DNA of 64,000 bases from Lewinellaceae bacterium (GCA_020636405.1 JACJXW010000006.1:744001-808000); one strand, 5' to 3'; counted from the stretch's first letter, positions 7,787 to 17,688 are shown. The notes: generated by a model not told the origin, from the letters alone. Made by a program: numbers and translations.

Positions 7787-9409
7787 TTACTTCTTATACA
7801 ACAAGTCGTAGTATTCATCCAGCATCCGCTTGACGGAAAACGCTTCCTTGGTACTCAGTATGCTGGCTCTCATCATCTCTTTCCACTTACTGCGGCCCTC
7901 GTAGTAGGTAGGTACTACTTCTTCCAGGAGCACCTTATACAGCGCTTCGCGGTCGTGGTTGTCCTGTATGGTTTCATCCTCGCTTTCAAAGCCATCTCCG
8001 AGCTGCCATCCGTTGACCCCGTGCTTGCAGGCTTCCGGCCACCAGCCGTCGAGGATGCTTAGGTTGAGCGAGCCGTTCATGGCAGCCTTCATGCCGGAGG
8101 TGCCACTGGCTTCCTTCGGGCGGCGTGGGTTGTTGAGCCATACATCTGACCCCCGGGTGAGATGCGCGCCGATCTCCATGTCGTAGTTCTCCAGGAAAAC
8201 GACCGCCTTCGGGTATTTTTCGGACATGGATACCAGGTTGGCGGCGATCTCCTTGCCGCGGTCGTCCAGCGGGTGGGCCCGGCCGGAGAAGGCGATCTGG
8301 ATCTTGCCTTCTTCGAGGTAGGGCGCGATCACTTCCGGCCTGGAGAAGATCAGGTCGCTGCGCTTATAAGGCACCGAACGGCGGGCAAAGCCGATAAGGA
8401 GTTTGTTCTCATCGAATTCCACGCCATTTTTCTCCTTGATAAACTGTATGAGAGCCCGCTTATTTTTCTGGTGGGGCTCCCATAGGTCTTTACCCTGAAC
8501 AGCGGCTTCGACCATGGCGCTATCCACCCAGGTGCCGAGGTGGATACCATTGGTAATGGCTTCGATCTCGGACCTGCCCTGGATGTGTTTCCACATCTCG
8601 TTGGCCGTTTTGCCGTGCAGCTTAGCCACGGCGTTGGACTTCCTGGATAACCGCAGGGCGCCTACGGTCATATTGAAGGGGTCTCCTGCCAGGCGGCGCA
8701 TTTGACTGGGTTTCATACCCAGGTTGGCGCCCATGTACATCAGCCGGTCGACGGGGTGAGATTCGTTACCCTGAATGACCGGTGTGTGGGTCGTAAAGAC
8801 GATCTGTTCGCGGCTGGCCGCCCAGGCCTCCTCGAAGGTCATGCCATCTTCAATCTTTTCGCGCATCAGCTCAAAGCCGGCGAATAGGGCATGGCCTTCA
8901 TTGAAGTGGTACACATCCACATCGATGCCCAGCGAGCGGAGGGCTCGCACTCCGCCAATACCCAACACCATTTCCTGAGCGATGCGCTCTTCTCCGAACC
9001 AGCCATAAAGCTGGCCGGTGATCCAGCCGTCCTCGTTGCCGGGCACGTCGGTATCCAGCAGGTAGAGCGGGGCGTTGTTGAAAGCCTCGAGCTTCCAGAC
9101 TTTGCACTGTACATTGCGGCCGCGGATCATGACGTTGACGGACACGCCAGTGTCCTCCATGAACTCGTCGTAGTTGTAGTTGTGGTAGGTATCATAGGGC
9201 TTGCCGTCTTCACCGATCAACTGGTCGGTATAGCCCTGTTTCCATTTGATCCCAATGCCGATGATAGGAAAATTGTGCTCTTTGGCGCCTTTCATGTAGT
9301 CGCCGGCCAGGATGCCCAGGCCTCCGGCATAGGCTTTGAAGCGATTGTCCAGCCCGTATTCCATACAAAAGTAGGCGACACGGGGTAAGGTGTTCTTTTT
9401 ATCCGTCAT
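7787..9409 (-). CDS. glgP: Alpha-glucan phosphorylase (GT35 family, short form)
   Basis: 540 aa from the ATG at 9409 (MTDKKNTLPRVAYFCMEYGL). Phosphorolyses alpha-1,4-glucans such as glycogen to glucose-1-phosphate. Seen: YFCMEYGL and GGLGILAGDYMKGA near the N-terminus, VYHFNEGHA near residue 160, ARRSVPYKRSDL, and the pyridoxal-phosphate lysine motif EASGTSGMKAAMNG near 440. It is shorter than the classic 800-aa maltodextrin phosphorylases and belongs to the shorter alpha-glucan phosphorylase branch. An upstream in-frame start (9535) is rejected because a perfect -7 element lies between the two starts at 9439-9446. Cytoplasmic. Confidence 0.9.
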   Translation of the reverse strand: MTDKKNTLPRVAYFCMEYGLDNRFKAYAGGLGILAGDYMKGAKEHNFPIIGIGIKWKQGYTDQLIGEDGKPYDTYHNYNYDEFMEDTGVSVNVMIRGRNVQCKVWKLEAFNNAPLYLLDTDVPGNEDGWITGQLYGWFGEERIAQEMVLGIGGVRALRSLGIDVDVYHFNEGHALFAGFELMREKIEDGMTFEEAWAASREQIVFTTHTPVIQGNESHPVDRLMYMGANLGMKPSQMRRLAGDPFNMTVGALRLSRKSNAVAKLHGKTANEMWKHIQGRSEIEAITNGIHLGTWVDSAMVEAAVQGKDLWEPHQKNKRALIQFIKEKNGVEFDENKLLIGFARRSVPYKRSDLIFSRPEVIAPYLEEGKIQIAFSGRAHPLDDRGKEIAANLVSMSEKYPKAVVFLENYDMEIGAHLTRGSDVWLNNPRRPKEASGTSGMKAAMNGSLNLSILDGWWPEACKHGVNGWQLGDGFESEDETIQDNHDREALYKVLLEEVVPTYYEGRSKWKEMMRASILSTKEAFSVKRMLDEYYDLLYKK

Positions 9410-9438
9410 AATCTTTTCAGGTTTTGCGGTTGAATGGC

Positions 9439-9446
9439 CAAATATA
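9439..9446 (-). promoter_or_regulatory. -7 promoter element of glgP
   Basis: TATATTTG on the minus strand, matching TAnnTTTG, 30 bp before the chosen glgP start. The -33 position has no TTG. It supports the downstream start codon. Confidence 0.5.
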
Positions 9447-9556
9447 AAGAACCTCCGGCATTTTATCGGCTTATCCTTCCACTGAGTTGTATGGCCGCTT
9501 TCCTGATTCTCCACGGAGGGGCTTTGTAACTTCAACCCAGGGCTTTGTCCTGAACC

Positions 9557-12247
9557 TTACACGGCCAGCCCAAGCCGTTTGAGCGCCTGTGCCAGTCCCA
9601 GAGCCCCCAGAGAAAACAGTGCCACCAATCCCAATTGCTCTGGGCGCAGTGGTACCAGCGACAGTACTTCCCGCAAGGGGAGCAGGAAATAGCCCATTGC
9701 AGTGATCAACAGGCATAATACAATGGCCCCCCAAACCCAGGGGTTGCGGGTCACCTCGTTGACCAAGAAAGATTGCTGCCTGTCGGGCAGGTTAAAAACG
9801 TTGAGCAGCTGGGCCATTACCAGCGTGTAAAAGGCCAGGTTGTTGGCCTGTTCGTCCGGTAAGTTCAGGATAACGCTGCCGTAAAAGGTAATGCCCAGGA
9901 CACCGGCAGTTATCGCCAGGCCGTACAATACTGTAGTTGTCCATAAGTGCCGTGGCATGATGGGTTCCTGAGGGTCACGCGGCGGGCGGGACATAATGTC
10001 TTCATCCCCTTCCCCCATGCCCAGGGCCAGCGATGGAAAAACATCGGTGACCAGGTTCAGGAACAGGATCTGTAAGGGGAGCAAAGGCAGCGGAAGATTC
10101 AATAATGAGGCCAGTGCCACGGAAATGATCTCCGCCAGGTTGCTGGACAGGAGGTAAACGACAAACTTCCGGATATTCTCAAAAATGATGCGCCCCTGGC
10201 GAATGGCCAGTTCAATGGAGCTGAACCGGTCGTCCCGCAGGATGATATCGGCAACTTCTTTAGCCGCTTCTGTGCCCCGTATTCCCATCGCAATGCCGAT
10301 ATCGGCTTTTTTCAGGGCTGGGGCATCATTCACGCCATCTCCGGTCATGGCCACTATAAAATTGTTTTCCTGGTACAGGCTGACTAGCCCCAGTTTGGTT
10401 GCAGGAGTTACTCTGCCGAAAACAGTAGCCTGTAGCAGTTGCTTTTTCTGCTCTTCGGTCATTGCCCGGAGGGCAGTCAGGTTTCCGCCTTGTACGACTG
10501 CTTCGGCGGGGGCATCTTCCCGGAGCAGGCCGGTTTCTTCGGCAACCTTGCGGGCCGTCTGCGGGTGGTCGCCCGAAGCCATTACGATGCGGATACCGGC
10601 TCGCCGGCAGGCTTCGATGGCGGATCGGACCTCCTTTCGGGGAGGGTCGAGGAATCCAGCTATTCCCAAAAAGGTCAAGCCCTGAAAGCATTCTTGCGCT
10701 GCGGGCACTTTTTCGTGTTGGGAGATGGCAAAGGCGAGGTTACGCAGGCCGTCGGTGGCCAGTTCGTCTGCCTTTTTAAGCCATGTAGTTACCTCTTTCA
10801 GCGGTTCTTGCCTGCCGTTAGTAAATTGAAAGGTACAGTGCCGGAGAACGTTTTCCGGAGCCCCTTTTACCCACACCCAATGTCTTTTACCTGCCCGGTT
10901 TACCGTGGCCATAAGCTTTGTCTCTGTATCAAAGGGGATCTCCAACACTTCCGGCTGTGATGCCCTGATCGCTTTTACATCATAACCAGCTTCTTTTGCA
11001 AATACCGCGAGGGCGATCTCCACCGGGTCTCCCCGGTTGCCGTCCGGATGAAGGCTGGCGTTACTGCAGAGAATGCCTGCTTTGACAATCTTGTCGAAAG
11101 CTTCGCAAGGCTTCCATTTTTCCAGCAAAGCTTCCTTTTCTTCTTCTTTGAAGGAGAGGATCTGCCCGTCAATCACGAAGGAATGTACCGCCATTTGGTT
11201 TTCAGTGAGGGTGCCGGTCTTATCCGTACAGATGATGCCCACCTCACCCAGCGTTTGTACAGCTTCCAGCTTTTTGATAATGACACTTTTTTTAGCCAGC
11301 CTCAGCATCCCTCTGGCGAGGGCTATGGTGGCGACGATCGGCAAACCTTCTGGAATGGAGGCCACTGCCAGGGCAATGGCTGTCTCGATCATGAGCAGAA
11401 GGGATTTTCCCTGCAGATAACCGGTTGCAGCAATAAGGGCTGCGAGCAGGAGGGTCAACCAGATGAGCTTTTTGGAGAGCTGATTCAGGCGTTTTTCCAG
11501 AGGGGTGGCTTGTTTCGTTGCCCTTTGGGCCATTTTGCTGATCTTACCCAGTTCGGTTCGTTCGCCGGTAGCGGTGGCCACCCCTTTTGCTGTTCCCCGG
11601 GTAATCAGGGTACCTTTGTAGGCCATATTTCTCCGTTCGGCCAGAGGGCAATCTTCTTCAAGAGGCGCCGTATCTTTTTCAACCTGGCCGCTTTCGCCGG
11701 TCAATGCCGCTTCTTTTACCGCCAGGTTTTCATGCTCCAGAATGCGGAGGTCGGCAGGCACCACATCTCCCATCTCCAGCAAAATAACATCCCCGGGAAC
11801 CAGATCCAGGGCTTTGAGGGTACATTTTTTCCCGCCTCTCAGCACCCGGGCCATGGCCTGGGCCATCTGCTGCAGGGACTCCATGGAACGAACCGCCTGC
11901 CATTCCATAAAAAAGCCGATGAGTGCGGTAATGAGGATGACGGCCGCTACGGCCACTCCCTCTATCCATTCAGCGAACAGGAAGGCCAGCAGAGCAGCGG
12001 CCATCAGGAGGTAAATGATGGGATCCAGGAATTGCTCTAAAAAAATCAGAGCCAGAGGCCTGGCCCTTTGTTCCGGAAGGCGGTTTGCTCCGTACTTTTT
12101 TCTTCGTTCCTGGACTTCTTCATCGCTTAACCCCAGAGTAGCCGAAGTTTGCAGGCTGTGGATCACCTCCTCCGTAGATTGAGCATGCGGCGCGTTTCGT
12201 TTTGGGGTTTGCGTCAGCTCTGTTGAGCGTGTGGGCATAAGATTCAA
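9557..12247 (-). CDS. P-type cation ATPase, calcium-type (P2A)
   Basis: 896 aa integral membrane pump. Actuator TGES (ALTGESGQVEK) near residue 180, PEGLP in transmembrane helix 4, phosphorylation motif CTDKTGTLTEN near 345, hinge MTGDGVNDAPALKKADIGIAMG near 640, then SSNLAEI in M5 and NLVTDVFPSLALG in M6. The E of PEGLP, N and E of SSNxxE, and N, T, D of NLVTD match the calcium ligands of SERCA-like pumps, so Ca2+ export from the cytoplasm is the best guess; Mn2+ or another cation remains possible. Length is normal for the subgroup and no metal-binding N-terminal domain is present. Followed in the same direction by glgP 147 bp away. Confidence 0.9.
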   Translation of the reverse strand: MNLMPTRSTELTQTPKRNAPHAQSTEEVIHSLQTSATLGLSDEEVQERRKKYGANRLPEQRARPLALIFLEQFLDPIIYLLMAAALLAFLFAEWIEGVAVAAVILITALIGFFMEWQAVRSMESLQQMAQAMARVLRGGKKCTLKALDLVPGDVILLEMGDVVPADLRILEHENLAVKEAALTGESGQVEKDTAPLEEDCPLAERRNMAYKGTLITRGTAKGVATATGERTELGKISKMAQRATKQATPLEKRLNQLSKKLIWLTLLLAALIAATGYLQGKSLLLMIETAIALAVASIPEGLPIVATIALARGMLRLAKKSVIIKKLEAVQTLGEVGIICTDKTGTLTENQMAVHSFVIDGQILSFKEEEKEALLEKWKPCEAFDKIVKAGILCSNASLHPDGNRGDPVEIALAVFAKEAGYDVKAIRASQPEVLEIPFDTETKLMATVNRAGKRHWVWVKGAPENVLRHCTFQFTNGRQEPLKEVTTWLKKADELATDGLRNLAFAISQHEKVPAAQECFQGLTFLGIAGFLDPPRKEVRSAIEACRRAGIRIVMASGDHPQTARKVAEETGLLREDAPAEAVVQGGNLTALRAMTEEQKKQLLQATVFGRVTPATKLGLVSLYQENNFIVAMTGDGVNDAPALKKADIGIAMGIRGTEAAKEVADIILRDDRFSSIELAIRQGRIIFENIRKFVVYLLSSNLAEIISVALASLLNLPLPLLPLQILFLNLVTDVFPSLALGMGEGDEDIMSRPPRDPQEPIMPRHLWTTTVLYGLAITAGVLGITFYGSVILNLPDEQANNLAFYTLVMAQLLNVFNLPDRQQSFLVNEVTRNPWVWGAIVLCLLITAMGYFLLPLREVLSLVPLRPEQLGLVALFSLGALGLAQALKRLGLAV

Positions 12248-12275
12248 ATGGCCTTTTTTTGATGTGCTTCCAGGG

Positions 12276-12872
12276 TCAGTAGTAATAGCATTGCATGTGC
12301 CCCTCCATATCCTTGAGGTAGTGCTTTAGCGGCTCCAGAACCTGTTGCCACTTTTCCATCATGTATTGATCGGCGGCATCGGTGCCCAGGGTGGCTTCCA
12401 ACTTCAGGTAGTTCATCTCCTTGTAGGCGAAGACTTCCCGGCGCAATTGAGCCTGTAGCCAAAGCGTGGCCTTGCCAGAAACCGTTTCTGCCCACTTATC
12501 TTTGCCGGAAGCTACCCGGCCCATATCAGTGATCATGATTCCTGCCCCAACACCGGGGTTGGAGTGCAGGTAAGAAACGTACGTGCCGGCGTGCCACAGG
12601 CTTTCCTCAGGGAGCAAAGCTTTGCGCTGTGCATCCCGGTCATAGAGAACATTGAAATAGTCTCTGATCTGGATGGTGCAAGTGCTGAGATTGTCGTTGA
12701 ATTGATCCTGGTGCTCTGCTACAAATTCATCAAAGGAATCCGGATGGAGCCAGGCTTGAGTGTAAGCCTCATAGATGAAATTTTCCTGCCCGAAAATAAA
12801 GGATGAGGCCATAACCGCAAAGGCTGCCGTAGCCAGGGCGCGGTAAATGGAGGGATGGGAGTGATTTTTCAT
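12276..12872 (-). CDS. Small secreted protein of unknown function
   Basis: 198 aa from the ATG at 12872, which has an A-rich GGG-containing stretch before it; an ATG six codons upstream is possible. Signal peptide of about 28 residues ending FIFGQ. The mature part is helical and soluble-looking, with a single Cys near the middle and another near the C-terminal end CYYY. No family recognised. It lies 28 bp upstream of the P-type ATPase on the same strand, so the two may be co-transcribed; any link between them is inference. Confidence 0.7.
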   Translation of the reverse strand: MKNHSHPSIYRALATAAFAVMASSFIFGQENFIYEAYTQAWLHPDSFDEFVAEHQDQFNDNLSTCTIQIRDYFNVLYDRDAQRKALLPEESLWHAGTYVSYLHSNPGVGAGIMITDMGRVASGKDKWAETVSGKATLWLQAQLRREVFAYKEMNYLKLEATLGTDAADQYMMEKWQQVLEPLKHYLKDMEGHMQCYYY

Positions 12873-13000
12873 GATAGCCCTTTTTTGCATTTACAATTGG
12901 ATCTCAAAATTCTGCTATCATGTTCTTCCATTTTTACCAACTGGTCAATGAGGAATGTCAGAGTAGCCGTTGAGGTTTGTCAATTGACCGGATACCAAAG

Positions 13001-13035
13001 AAAAAGCCGCCTGACGGGCCCGTCAGGCGGCTTTT
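13001..13035. terminator. Bidirectional rho-independent terminator
   Basis: A near-perfect palindrome, GCCGCCTGACGGG against its complement, flanked by five A on the left and four T on the right. It follows the leftward RNA helicase gene (stop at 13061). Confidence 0.9.
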
Positions 13036-13060
13036 ACCGAAATTTCAGATAAGGCAATTC

Positions 13061-14716
13061 CTAGCCTCTAACCCCCTGAAATTTCTTTTTCCCCGGTTTA
13101 AAGGCCTTCTTTTTGCCTTTCTTTTTTCCTGTATTCTGCTGGCTGGCATTGACGCGCAGTTCTCTGCCCTGATAGGGGGTTCCGTCGAAGGCGCGTATGA
13201 CTTTTTCTGCGGCTTCCTCTTCCACATGGAAGAAGGTGTGTTTGCTGTTCAAATCGATCTTGCCAACTGCGCTGCCGGGAATGCCGCTTTGCCGGCAGAT
13301 GAACGCCAGGAAGCCGGCTTTGCCTTCAACGTCCATATTGCCAATGTTGATGAACAGTTCGATGCCCCGGGTGCTGATGCGGGAGGCTTTGCTTTTGACG
13401 CTGAGCTCTTTACCGTTCAGATGGGTTTTCATACCTCGGCTCATGGTCATAGAGGCCAGCCGATGGATGAGTTCCTCACGGGAAAGCCCTTCCAGTTCTT
13501 CCAGCAGTTTGGGAAGAAGAGGCTTGATGGCTTCGTGCCCTTCTGCGTTTTTGATGCGCTGGAAGAAGCCCATCAGGCGCTTTTCGAAGATCTCCTGGCC
13601 GGAAGGGATCTCAACGCCGTTGAACTGGGTTTTCAGCCGTTTTTCCAACCTGCGGATGAGGGCCAGGTCTTTGGGGTGTGCCAGGATCAGCGATATTCCT
13701 TTGCGGCCCGCTCGTCCGGTACGGCCGGACCGGTGAGTATAGAAGTTGAGGTCTTCCGGGATGTTGTAATGGAAGACGTGTGTGATGTTGTCTACATCGA
13801 TGCCACGGGCAGCCACATCGGTGGCAACAAGCACCCGGATGTGGCGCGAACGGAAACGCTCCATTACCCGGTCGCGCTGGGCCTGGCTTAGGTCGCCGTG
13901 CAGTGCGTCGGTGCGGTAGCCATCGCGGGTGAGTTGTTCGGCCAGTTCTCCTGCATCCCGGCGGGTGCGGCAGAATACCAGCCCGTACACCTCGTTGTCG
14001 TAGTCCAGAAAGCGGCGCAGAGCGTCGTAGCGATCTTTAGGCCGCACGGAGACGAACTGGTGTTCGATGTCTTCATTTCCGGTATTGGGCTGGCCGACGC
14101 TGAGTTCGAAAGGCTTGACCATATACTGATTGGAGATGCGGCGTACCTCTTCCGGCATGGTGGCTGAAAACAGCCAGGTCAGCTTGCTTTCCGGCGTTTC
14201 CTGCAGGATCTCATCGATCTCCTCTTTGAAGCCCATGTTGAGCATTTCATCCGCTTCATCAAGTACTATATATTGTATCTTGCTAATGTCAACAGCCTTG
14301 CGGCGCATCAGGTCGCGCAGGCGGCCCGGTGTGGCGGCTAGGATATGGATGCCTTTCCGCAATTCCTGGATCTGCCTGCCGATGTCAGCTCCGCCGTAGA
14401 CCGGCAGGATGCGCAGCCCTTTCTGGTATTGGCCGAACTGGCCGATCTCCCGGGCGATCTGCAGGCACAGCTCCCGGGTTGGCGCCAGGATCAGTGCCTG
14501 GGTCTCAGGGATAGAGCTGTCGACCATCTCGACCAGCGGCAGGCCGAAAGCAGCGGTTTTACCAGTGCCGGTCTGTGCCAGCCCGATAAAATCGGTATCG
14601 TCGTTTAAAAGCTTGGGAATGGCTTGCAATTGGATGGTGGTGGGACGTTCGAAGCCCAGGCTTTCGATGGCATCGACCACCGGCTGGGAGAGCCCCAGCG
14701 CTGAAAATTCGTTCAT
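13061..14716 (-). CDS. DEAD-box ATP-dependent RNA helicase with DbpA-type RNA-binding domain
   Basis: 551 aa from ATG 14716 (MNEFSALGLSQPVVDAI). All helicase motifs are present in order: Q motif, AQTGTGKTAAFGLP, PTRELCLQIA, TPGRL, VLDEADEML, FSATMP, VATDVAARGIDVDNITHV, HRSGRTGRAG. After residue 370 comes a helical segment and then a DbpA-like RNA-binding fold (ELFINIGNMDVEGKAGFLAFICRQSG) with a Lys-rich tail ending KKKFQGVRG. Likely a cytoplasmic helicase for ribosome assembly or cold adaptation (CsdA/DbpA type). An in-frame ATG at 14788 would add 24 Arg-rich residues; I prefer the later start. The transcript probably carries a leader of about 120 nt with a 7-bp hairpin (14789-14810). Confidence 0.92.
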   Translation of the reverse strand: MNEFSALGLSQPVVDAIESLGFERPTTIQLQAIPKLLNDDTDFIGLAQTGTGKTAAFGLPLVEMVDSSIPETQALILAPTRELCLQIAREIGQFGQYQKGLRILPVYGGADIGRQIQELRKGIHILAATPGRLRDLMRRKAVDISKIQYIVLDEADEMLNMGFKEEIDEILQETPESKLTWLFSATMPEEVRRISNQYMVKPFELSVGQPNTGNEDIEHQFVSVRPKDRYDALRRFLDYDNEVYGLVFCRTRRDAGELAEQLTRDGYRTDALHGDLSQAQRDRVMERFRSRHIRVLVATDVAARGIDVDNITHVFHYNIPEDLNFYTHRSGRTGRAGRKGISLILAHPKDLALIRRLEKRLKTQFNGVEIPSGQEIFEKRLMGFFQRIKNAEGHEAIKPLLPKLLEELEGLSREELIHRLASMTMSRGMKTHLNGKELSVKSKASRISTRGIELFINIGNMDVEGKAGFLAFICRQSGIPGSAVGKIDLNSKHTFFHVEEEAAEKVIRAFDGTPYQGRELRVNASQQNTGKKKGKKKAFKPGKKKFQGVRG

Positions 14717-14843
14717 TGTTGTTGGTTGAGCGGCAACCCTTCCTCGGTTTCGGGCCCTGCCGCGATGATTAAGTGCCTGCTCAACCATGGAAAAGGTTCA
14801 CGGCTTTTCCCAATCGGGCAATCACTTTTGATAAATGAAGCCG

Positions 14844-14851
14844 CAAAGGTA
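14844..14851 (-). promoter_or_regulatory. -7 promoter element of the RNA helicase
   Basis: TACCTTTG on the minus strand matches TAnnTTTG. It predicts a leader of about 120 nt before the helicase ATG at 14716, long for the window and in keeping with post-transcriptional control seen for cold-inducible helicases. Confidence 0.4.
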
Positions 14852-15025
14852 AGTGTAATAAACGAGAAATGTCTGAATCATTAGGTTTATTTTTAGGTTT
14901 AAGGATTCGTGGAATAACGAATAGCGGTACCTATTGCCAGCGAATGCCTGATCATTTAATACAACTGCGCCTATGTTGGAGCGAACAACTCCTTACCGGA
15001 TGTTCACTGAAAACCTTGTAATAAT

Positions 15026-15883
15026 ATGAAGGCCACGATCTATCCCAATGCCGTTTCTTTTTTGAATGACAACCTTGCCCTGCTGGAACGCGAAGAAGCA
15101 GCCAACAACCTGATCCTGGGCATTGCCTTGGGGATACATCAAGGTATCTCGGTATTTAAGGATGCTCATTTTTGGGGAATAAGCAAAGGTGGCCGGCCTG
15201 TGTATTGCGCTGTACAGACCCCGCCACGCAATCTTTTGGTGTATGGAAACCCAGAGGATGCTGAGGCTTGTGCCGGGCTTATCCATGGCCTCGTTGTTCG
15301 GCAGGGCATGGAAGTACCGGGTGTTATTGGCCCCAGAGCGGTAATTGAGCCTTTTGTTATGGCCTGGCAAAAGAAGACGGGCGGAAGCTGGCAGATGAAA
15401 CAGGCCATGGGCGTATTTCAGTTGGATAAGGTAATACCTCCGGCCGGCTGTGGTGGCCGGCTGCGGGCCGTAGGGCCAGAAGATCAGGCATTGGCTTACG
15501 AATGGATTTGTGCGTTCCAATTGGAAGCATTGGGCGAACGTGGGGAGGAATTCGCCCAACAGTTGGTGAAGCGCCACCTGGAGCGGGGCGACTTGTTTTT
15601 TTGGGAAGATCCTGGCCCGGTAAGCATGGCGGCTGCCACACGCCCCACTCGCAACGGGATCACTATAAACGCCGTTTATACACCCCCGGAACATCGGGGA
15701 AAGGGATATGCCAGCAATTGTGTAGCGCAACTGAGCCAGAATATGCTGGATAAAGGACATCTCTTCTGTGCCCTGTTCACCAACCTGAACAACCCGACTT
15801 CCAATAAGATCTACCAGGCAATCGGTTACCGAAAAGTTGCGGAATTTTTAGAGGTGCGGTTCGGAGAAAGCCCCAGCCTTTAA
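15026..15883 (+). CDS. GNAT-family acetyltransferase
   Basis: 285 aa. The C-terminal half is a GNAT fold: NAVYTPPEHRGKGYASNCVAQLSQNML near residue 210-235 supplies the acetyl-CoA pyrophosphate loop (RGKGYA), followed by NLNNPTSNKIYQAIGYRKVAEF, the usual end strand. The N-terminal half (residues 1-130) resembles a second, degenerate GNAT lobe, as in the tandem-GNAT proteins. Substrate unknown. Cytoplasmic. Convergent with the epimerase gene, 11 bp apart. Confidence 0.82.
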   Translation: MKATIYPNAVSFLNDNLALLEREEAANNLILGIALGIHQGISVFKDAHFWGISKGGRPVYCAVQTPPRNLLVYGNPEDAEACAGLIHGLVVRQGMEVPGVIGPRAVIEPFVMAWQKKTGGSWQMKQAMGVFQLDKVIPPAGCGGRLRAVGPEDQALAYEWICAFQLEALGERGEEFAQQLVKRHLERGDLFFWEDPGPVSMAAATRPTRNGITINAVYTPPEHRGKGYASNCVAQLSQNMLDKGHLFCALFTNLNNPTSNKIYQAIGYRKVAEFLEVRFGESPSL

Positions 15884-15894
15884 GCGGGCGGCCC

Positions 15895-16878
15895 TTACCC
15901 CAGGCTATTGAAGTAGCCCTCTATGTGATGCATGCCTTCCTCATAGGACACTACCGGTTCATAACCCAGTTCCTGCCGGGCTTTGTGAATGGGTATATTG
16001 TAGTTGGCGGTAACCAGGTTCAATGCCTCTCTGGTCAGGTGGGGCCTTGTTTTGACGCCCAACCACTTCCAGGTGCGTTCCAGGAGGCTGGCCATTGGAT
16101 GCGCCAGTAGGGGGGATACCGACCGGGGTGGAGGAAGCCCCGCCAGGCGGGCCAACTCATTGGTATATTGTTTCCAGGTAGTGGGGTTGTCTTCGGCAGC
16201 GTTGTACACCTGCCCTGCTGCTTTGGGGTTTTCGGCGGCGAGGACCATCAGTTCCACCAAATTGTCGACATATACCAGGCCGGCATTATTTTCGCTGTTC
16301 CCGATCAGTACCGGCCATCGCTGCATAGCCTGTATCAGTTCATGTACCCAGGGGCGGCAACCCGGGCCGTATACGTTGGCCGGGCGGATGATGACGACCG
16401 GCAGGCCGTGTTTTTCCTGGTAAGCCCTTGCCATCACTTCCTGAGCCTGTTTCGTCCGGCTGTAGGGGCCAAGCGCTTTCCCGTGGGGCAGGGCCTCGTG
16501 GCATTGCTTGTCCTGAAGCTGTTCTCCGTACACGGCGATACTGGATGCCAGGACCACCTGCCCGCCGGCCTGCAGTGCGGCGTCCAGAACATTTCGGGTA
16601 CCTCCTACCGTCACTTGCTGGTACAGCGATTCCGGGCCCCAATCGCTGACGACAGCGGCCAGGTGGAAGATCTTTTCTTTGCCTTTTCCCAGCTTGAGTA
16701 CGGCCTCCCTGTTGGTAATGTCTCCCCGGTGTATGGCCACCTCTCCTTCCCAGTCGATCGGCACCGGTTCATTGGGCAGGACAAGGGCATGTACTTCCAT
16801 GCCTTCAGCGAGCAGCCGCCGCACCAGCCTTCTTCCGATAAAGCCATTGGCGCCGGTAATCAAAACAGGGCCTTTCAT
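15895..16878 (-). CDS. NAD(P)-dependent epimerase/dehydratase (extended SDR)
   Basis: 327 aa. Rossmann motif TGANGFIGRRLVRRL at the N-terminus, HLAAVVSDWG near residue 72, and the active-site YSRTKQAQEVM (Y-x3-K) near 137-141. The ending PHLTREALNLVTANYNIPIHKARQELGYEP is typical of sterol dehydrogenase/epimerase-like members acting on nucleotide sugars or hydroxysteroid-like substrates. Substrate not assignable. It starts 3 bp after the stop of the upstream SDR gene, so the two are surely one transcription unit. Confidence 0.88.
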   Translation of the reverse strand: MKGPVLITGANGFIGRRLVRRLLAEGMEVHALVLPNEPVPIDWEGEVAIHRGDITNREAVLKLGKGKEKIFHLAAVVSDWGPESLYQQVTVGGTRNVLDAALQAGGQVVLASSIAVYGEQLQDKQCHEALPHGKALGPYSRTKQAQEVMARAYQEKHGLPVVIIRPANVYGPGCRPWVHELIQAMQRWPVLIGNSENNAGLVYVDNLVELMVLAAENPKAAGQVYNAAEDNPTTWKQYTNELARLAGLPPPRSVSPLLAHPMASLLERTWKWLGVKTRPHLTREALNLVTANYNIPIHKARQELGYEPVVSYEEGMHHIEGYFNSLG

Positions 16879-16881
16879 AGG

Positions 16882-17688
16882 TTACAGGTATTTCATTTTT
16901 TCGGCATTTTTCAACCCTTTACGGTAAAGATTGCGGTACAAAAGCCAGGCTAACCCGGAAACTGAACCGCCGATCTTGGCCAGTGCCCCCCTTGCCGGGG
17001 GAAGGGTGAGTTCCAGCGGCTTTTTCCGGATAGCTTTATGTATTGCCCTTGCTACATCTTCGACGGTGAGTACCCGTGTGGAGCCGGAAAAACTCAGGGC
17101 TGATTCCTGCGGCAGGGTGAGTTGATGGTCGAACATGGGCGTACGGACCAGGTCCGGACAGATTGTAGTTACGTAAATATTGTGCTCGCGCAATTCCAGG
17201 GCTGCCGCGAGGGAAAAGCCGCGAACCGCAAACTTAGACGCTGTGTAATAAGACATACCGGGAACGGGGGCGATTCCTGCCAGCGAGGCGATATTGATAA
17301 TGTGCCCCTTACCCTGCCTTGCCATTACCTGAGCTACGTATGTAGTCCCATATAGGACGCCTTTGGTGTTGATATCCAGGTGTTTGTCAATGTAGCCTTC
17401 ATCTGCGTCTGCAATGAAGCGGGGCAGGGATACGCCGGCGATGTTGAAAAGATAATCGATCCGCCCGTATTTGTCCAGTGTGGCCTTTATGGCAGCTTTC
17501 CACTCCTGGGGTTTGCTGACATCCAGCTTTAATGGTAGGAACTGCCTGGTTTCAGGCCCGAAGGCTTCCAATAACCCTACTTCCTGAATATCGGTAGCCA
17601 CCCAACAGAATTTTTCCCGGTTGGACAAGGTGAAATGCCTGCCGATCCCACTGGCGGCGCCGGTAATAATGGCAACGGGGCGTTCCAT
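16882..17688 (-). CDS. Short-chain dehydrogenase/reductase
   Basis: 268 aa classical SDR: TGAASGIGR cofactor motif, LFNIAGVS (the NNAG equivalent, here NIAG) near residue 82, INIASLAG with the active-site Ser, and YYTASKFAVRG (Y-x3-K). The stretch between GIGR and VATD is about two residues shorter than in typical SDRs, so the first alpha helix may be trimmed. The C-terminal hydrophobic part resembles membrane-associated SDRs that act on lipids or retinoid-like substrates. First gene of the two-gene unit with the epimerase. Confidence 0.88.
   Translation of the reverse strand: MERPVAIITGAASGIGRHFTLSNREKFCWVATDIQEVGLLEAFGPETRQFLPLKLDVSKPQEWKAAIKATLDKYGRIDYLFNIAGVSLPRFIADADEGYIDKHLDINTKGVLYGTTYVAQVMARQGKGHIINIASLAGIAPVPGMSYYTASKFAVRGFSLAAALELREHNIYVTTICPDLVRTPMFDHQLTLPQESALSFSGSTRVLTVEDVARAIHKAIRKKPLELTLPPARGALAKIGGSVSGLAWLLYRNLYRKGLKNAEKMKYL

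Noticed and set aside
12977..13891. 304-aa ORF opposite the RNA helicase
   Set aside because: Shadow of the DEAD-box gene in a GC-rich region; the helicase motifs on the minus strand are unambiguous.
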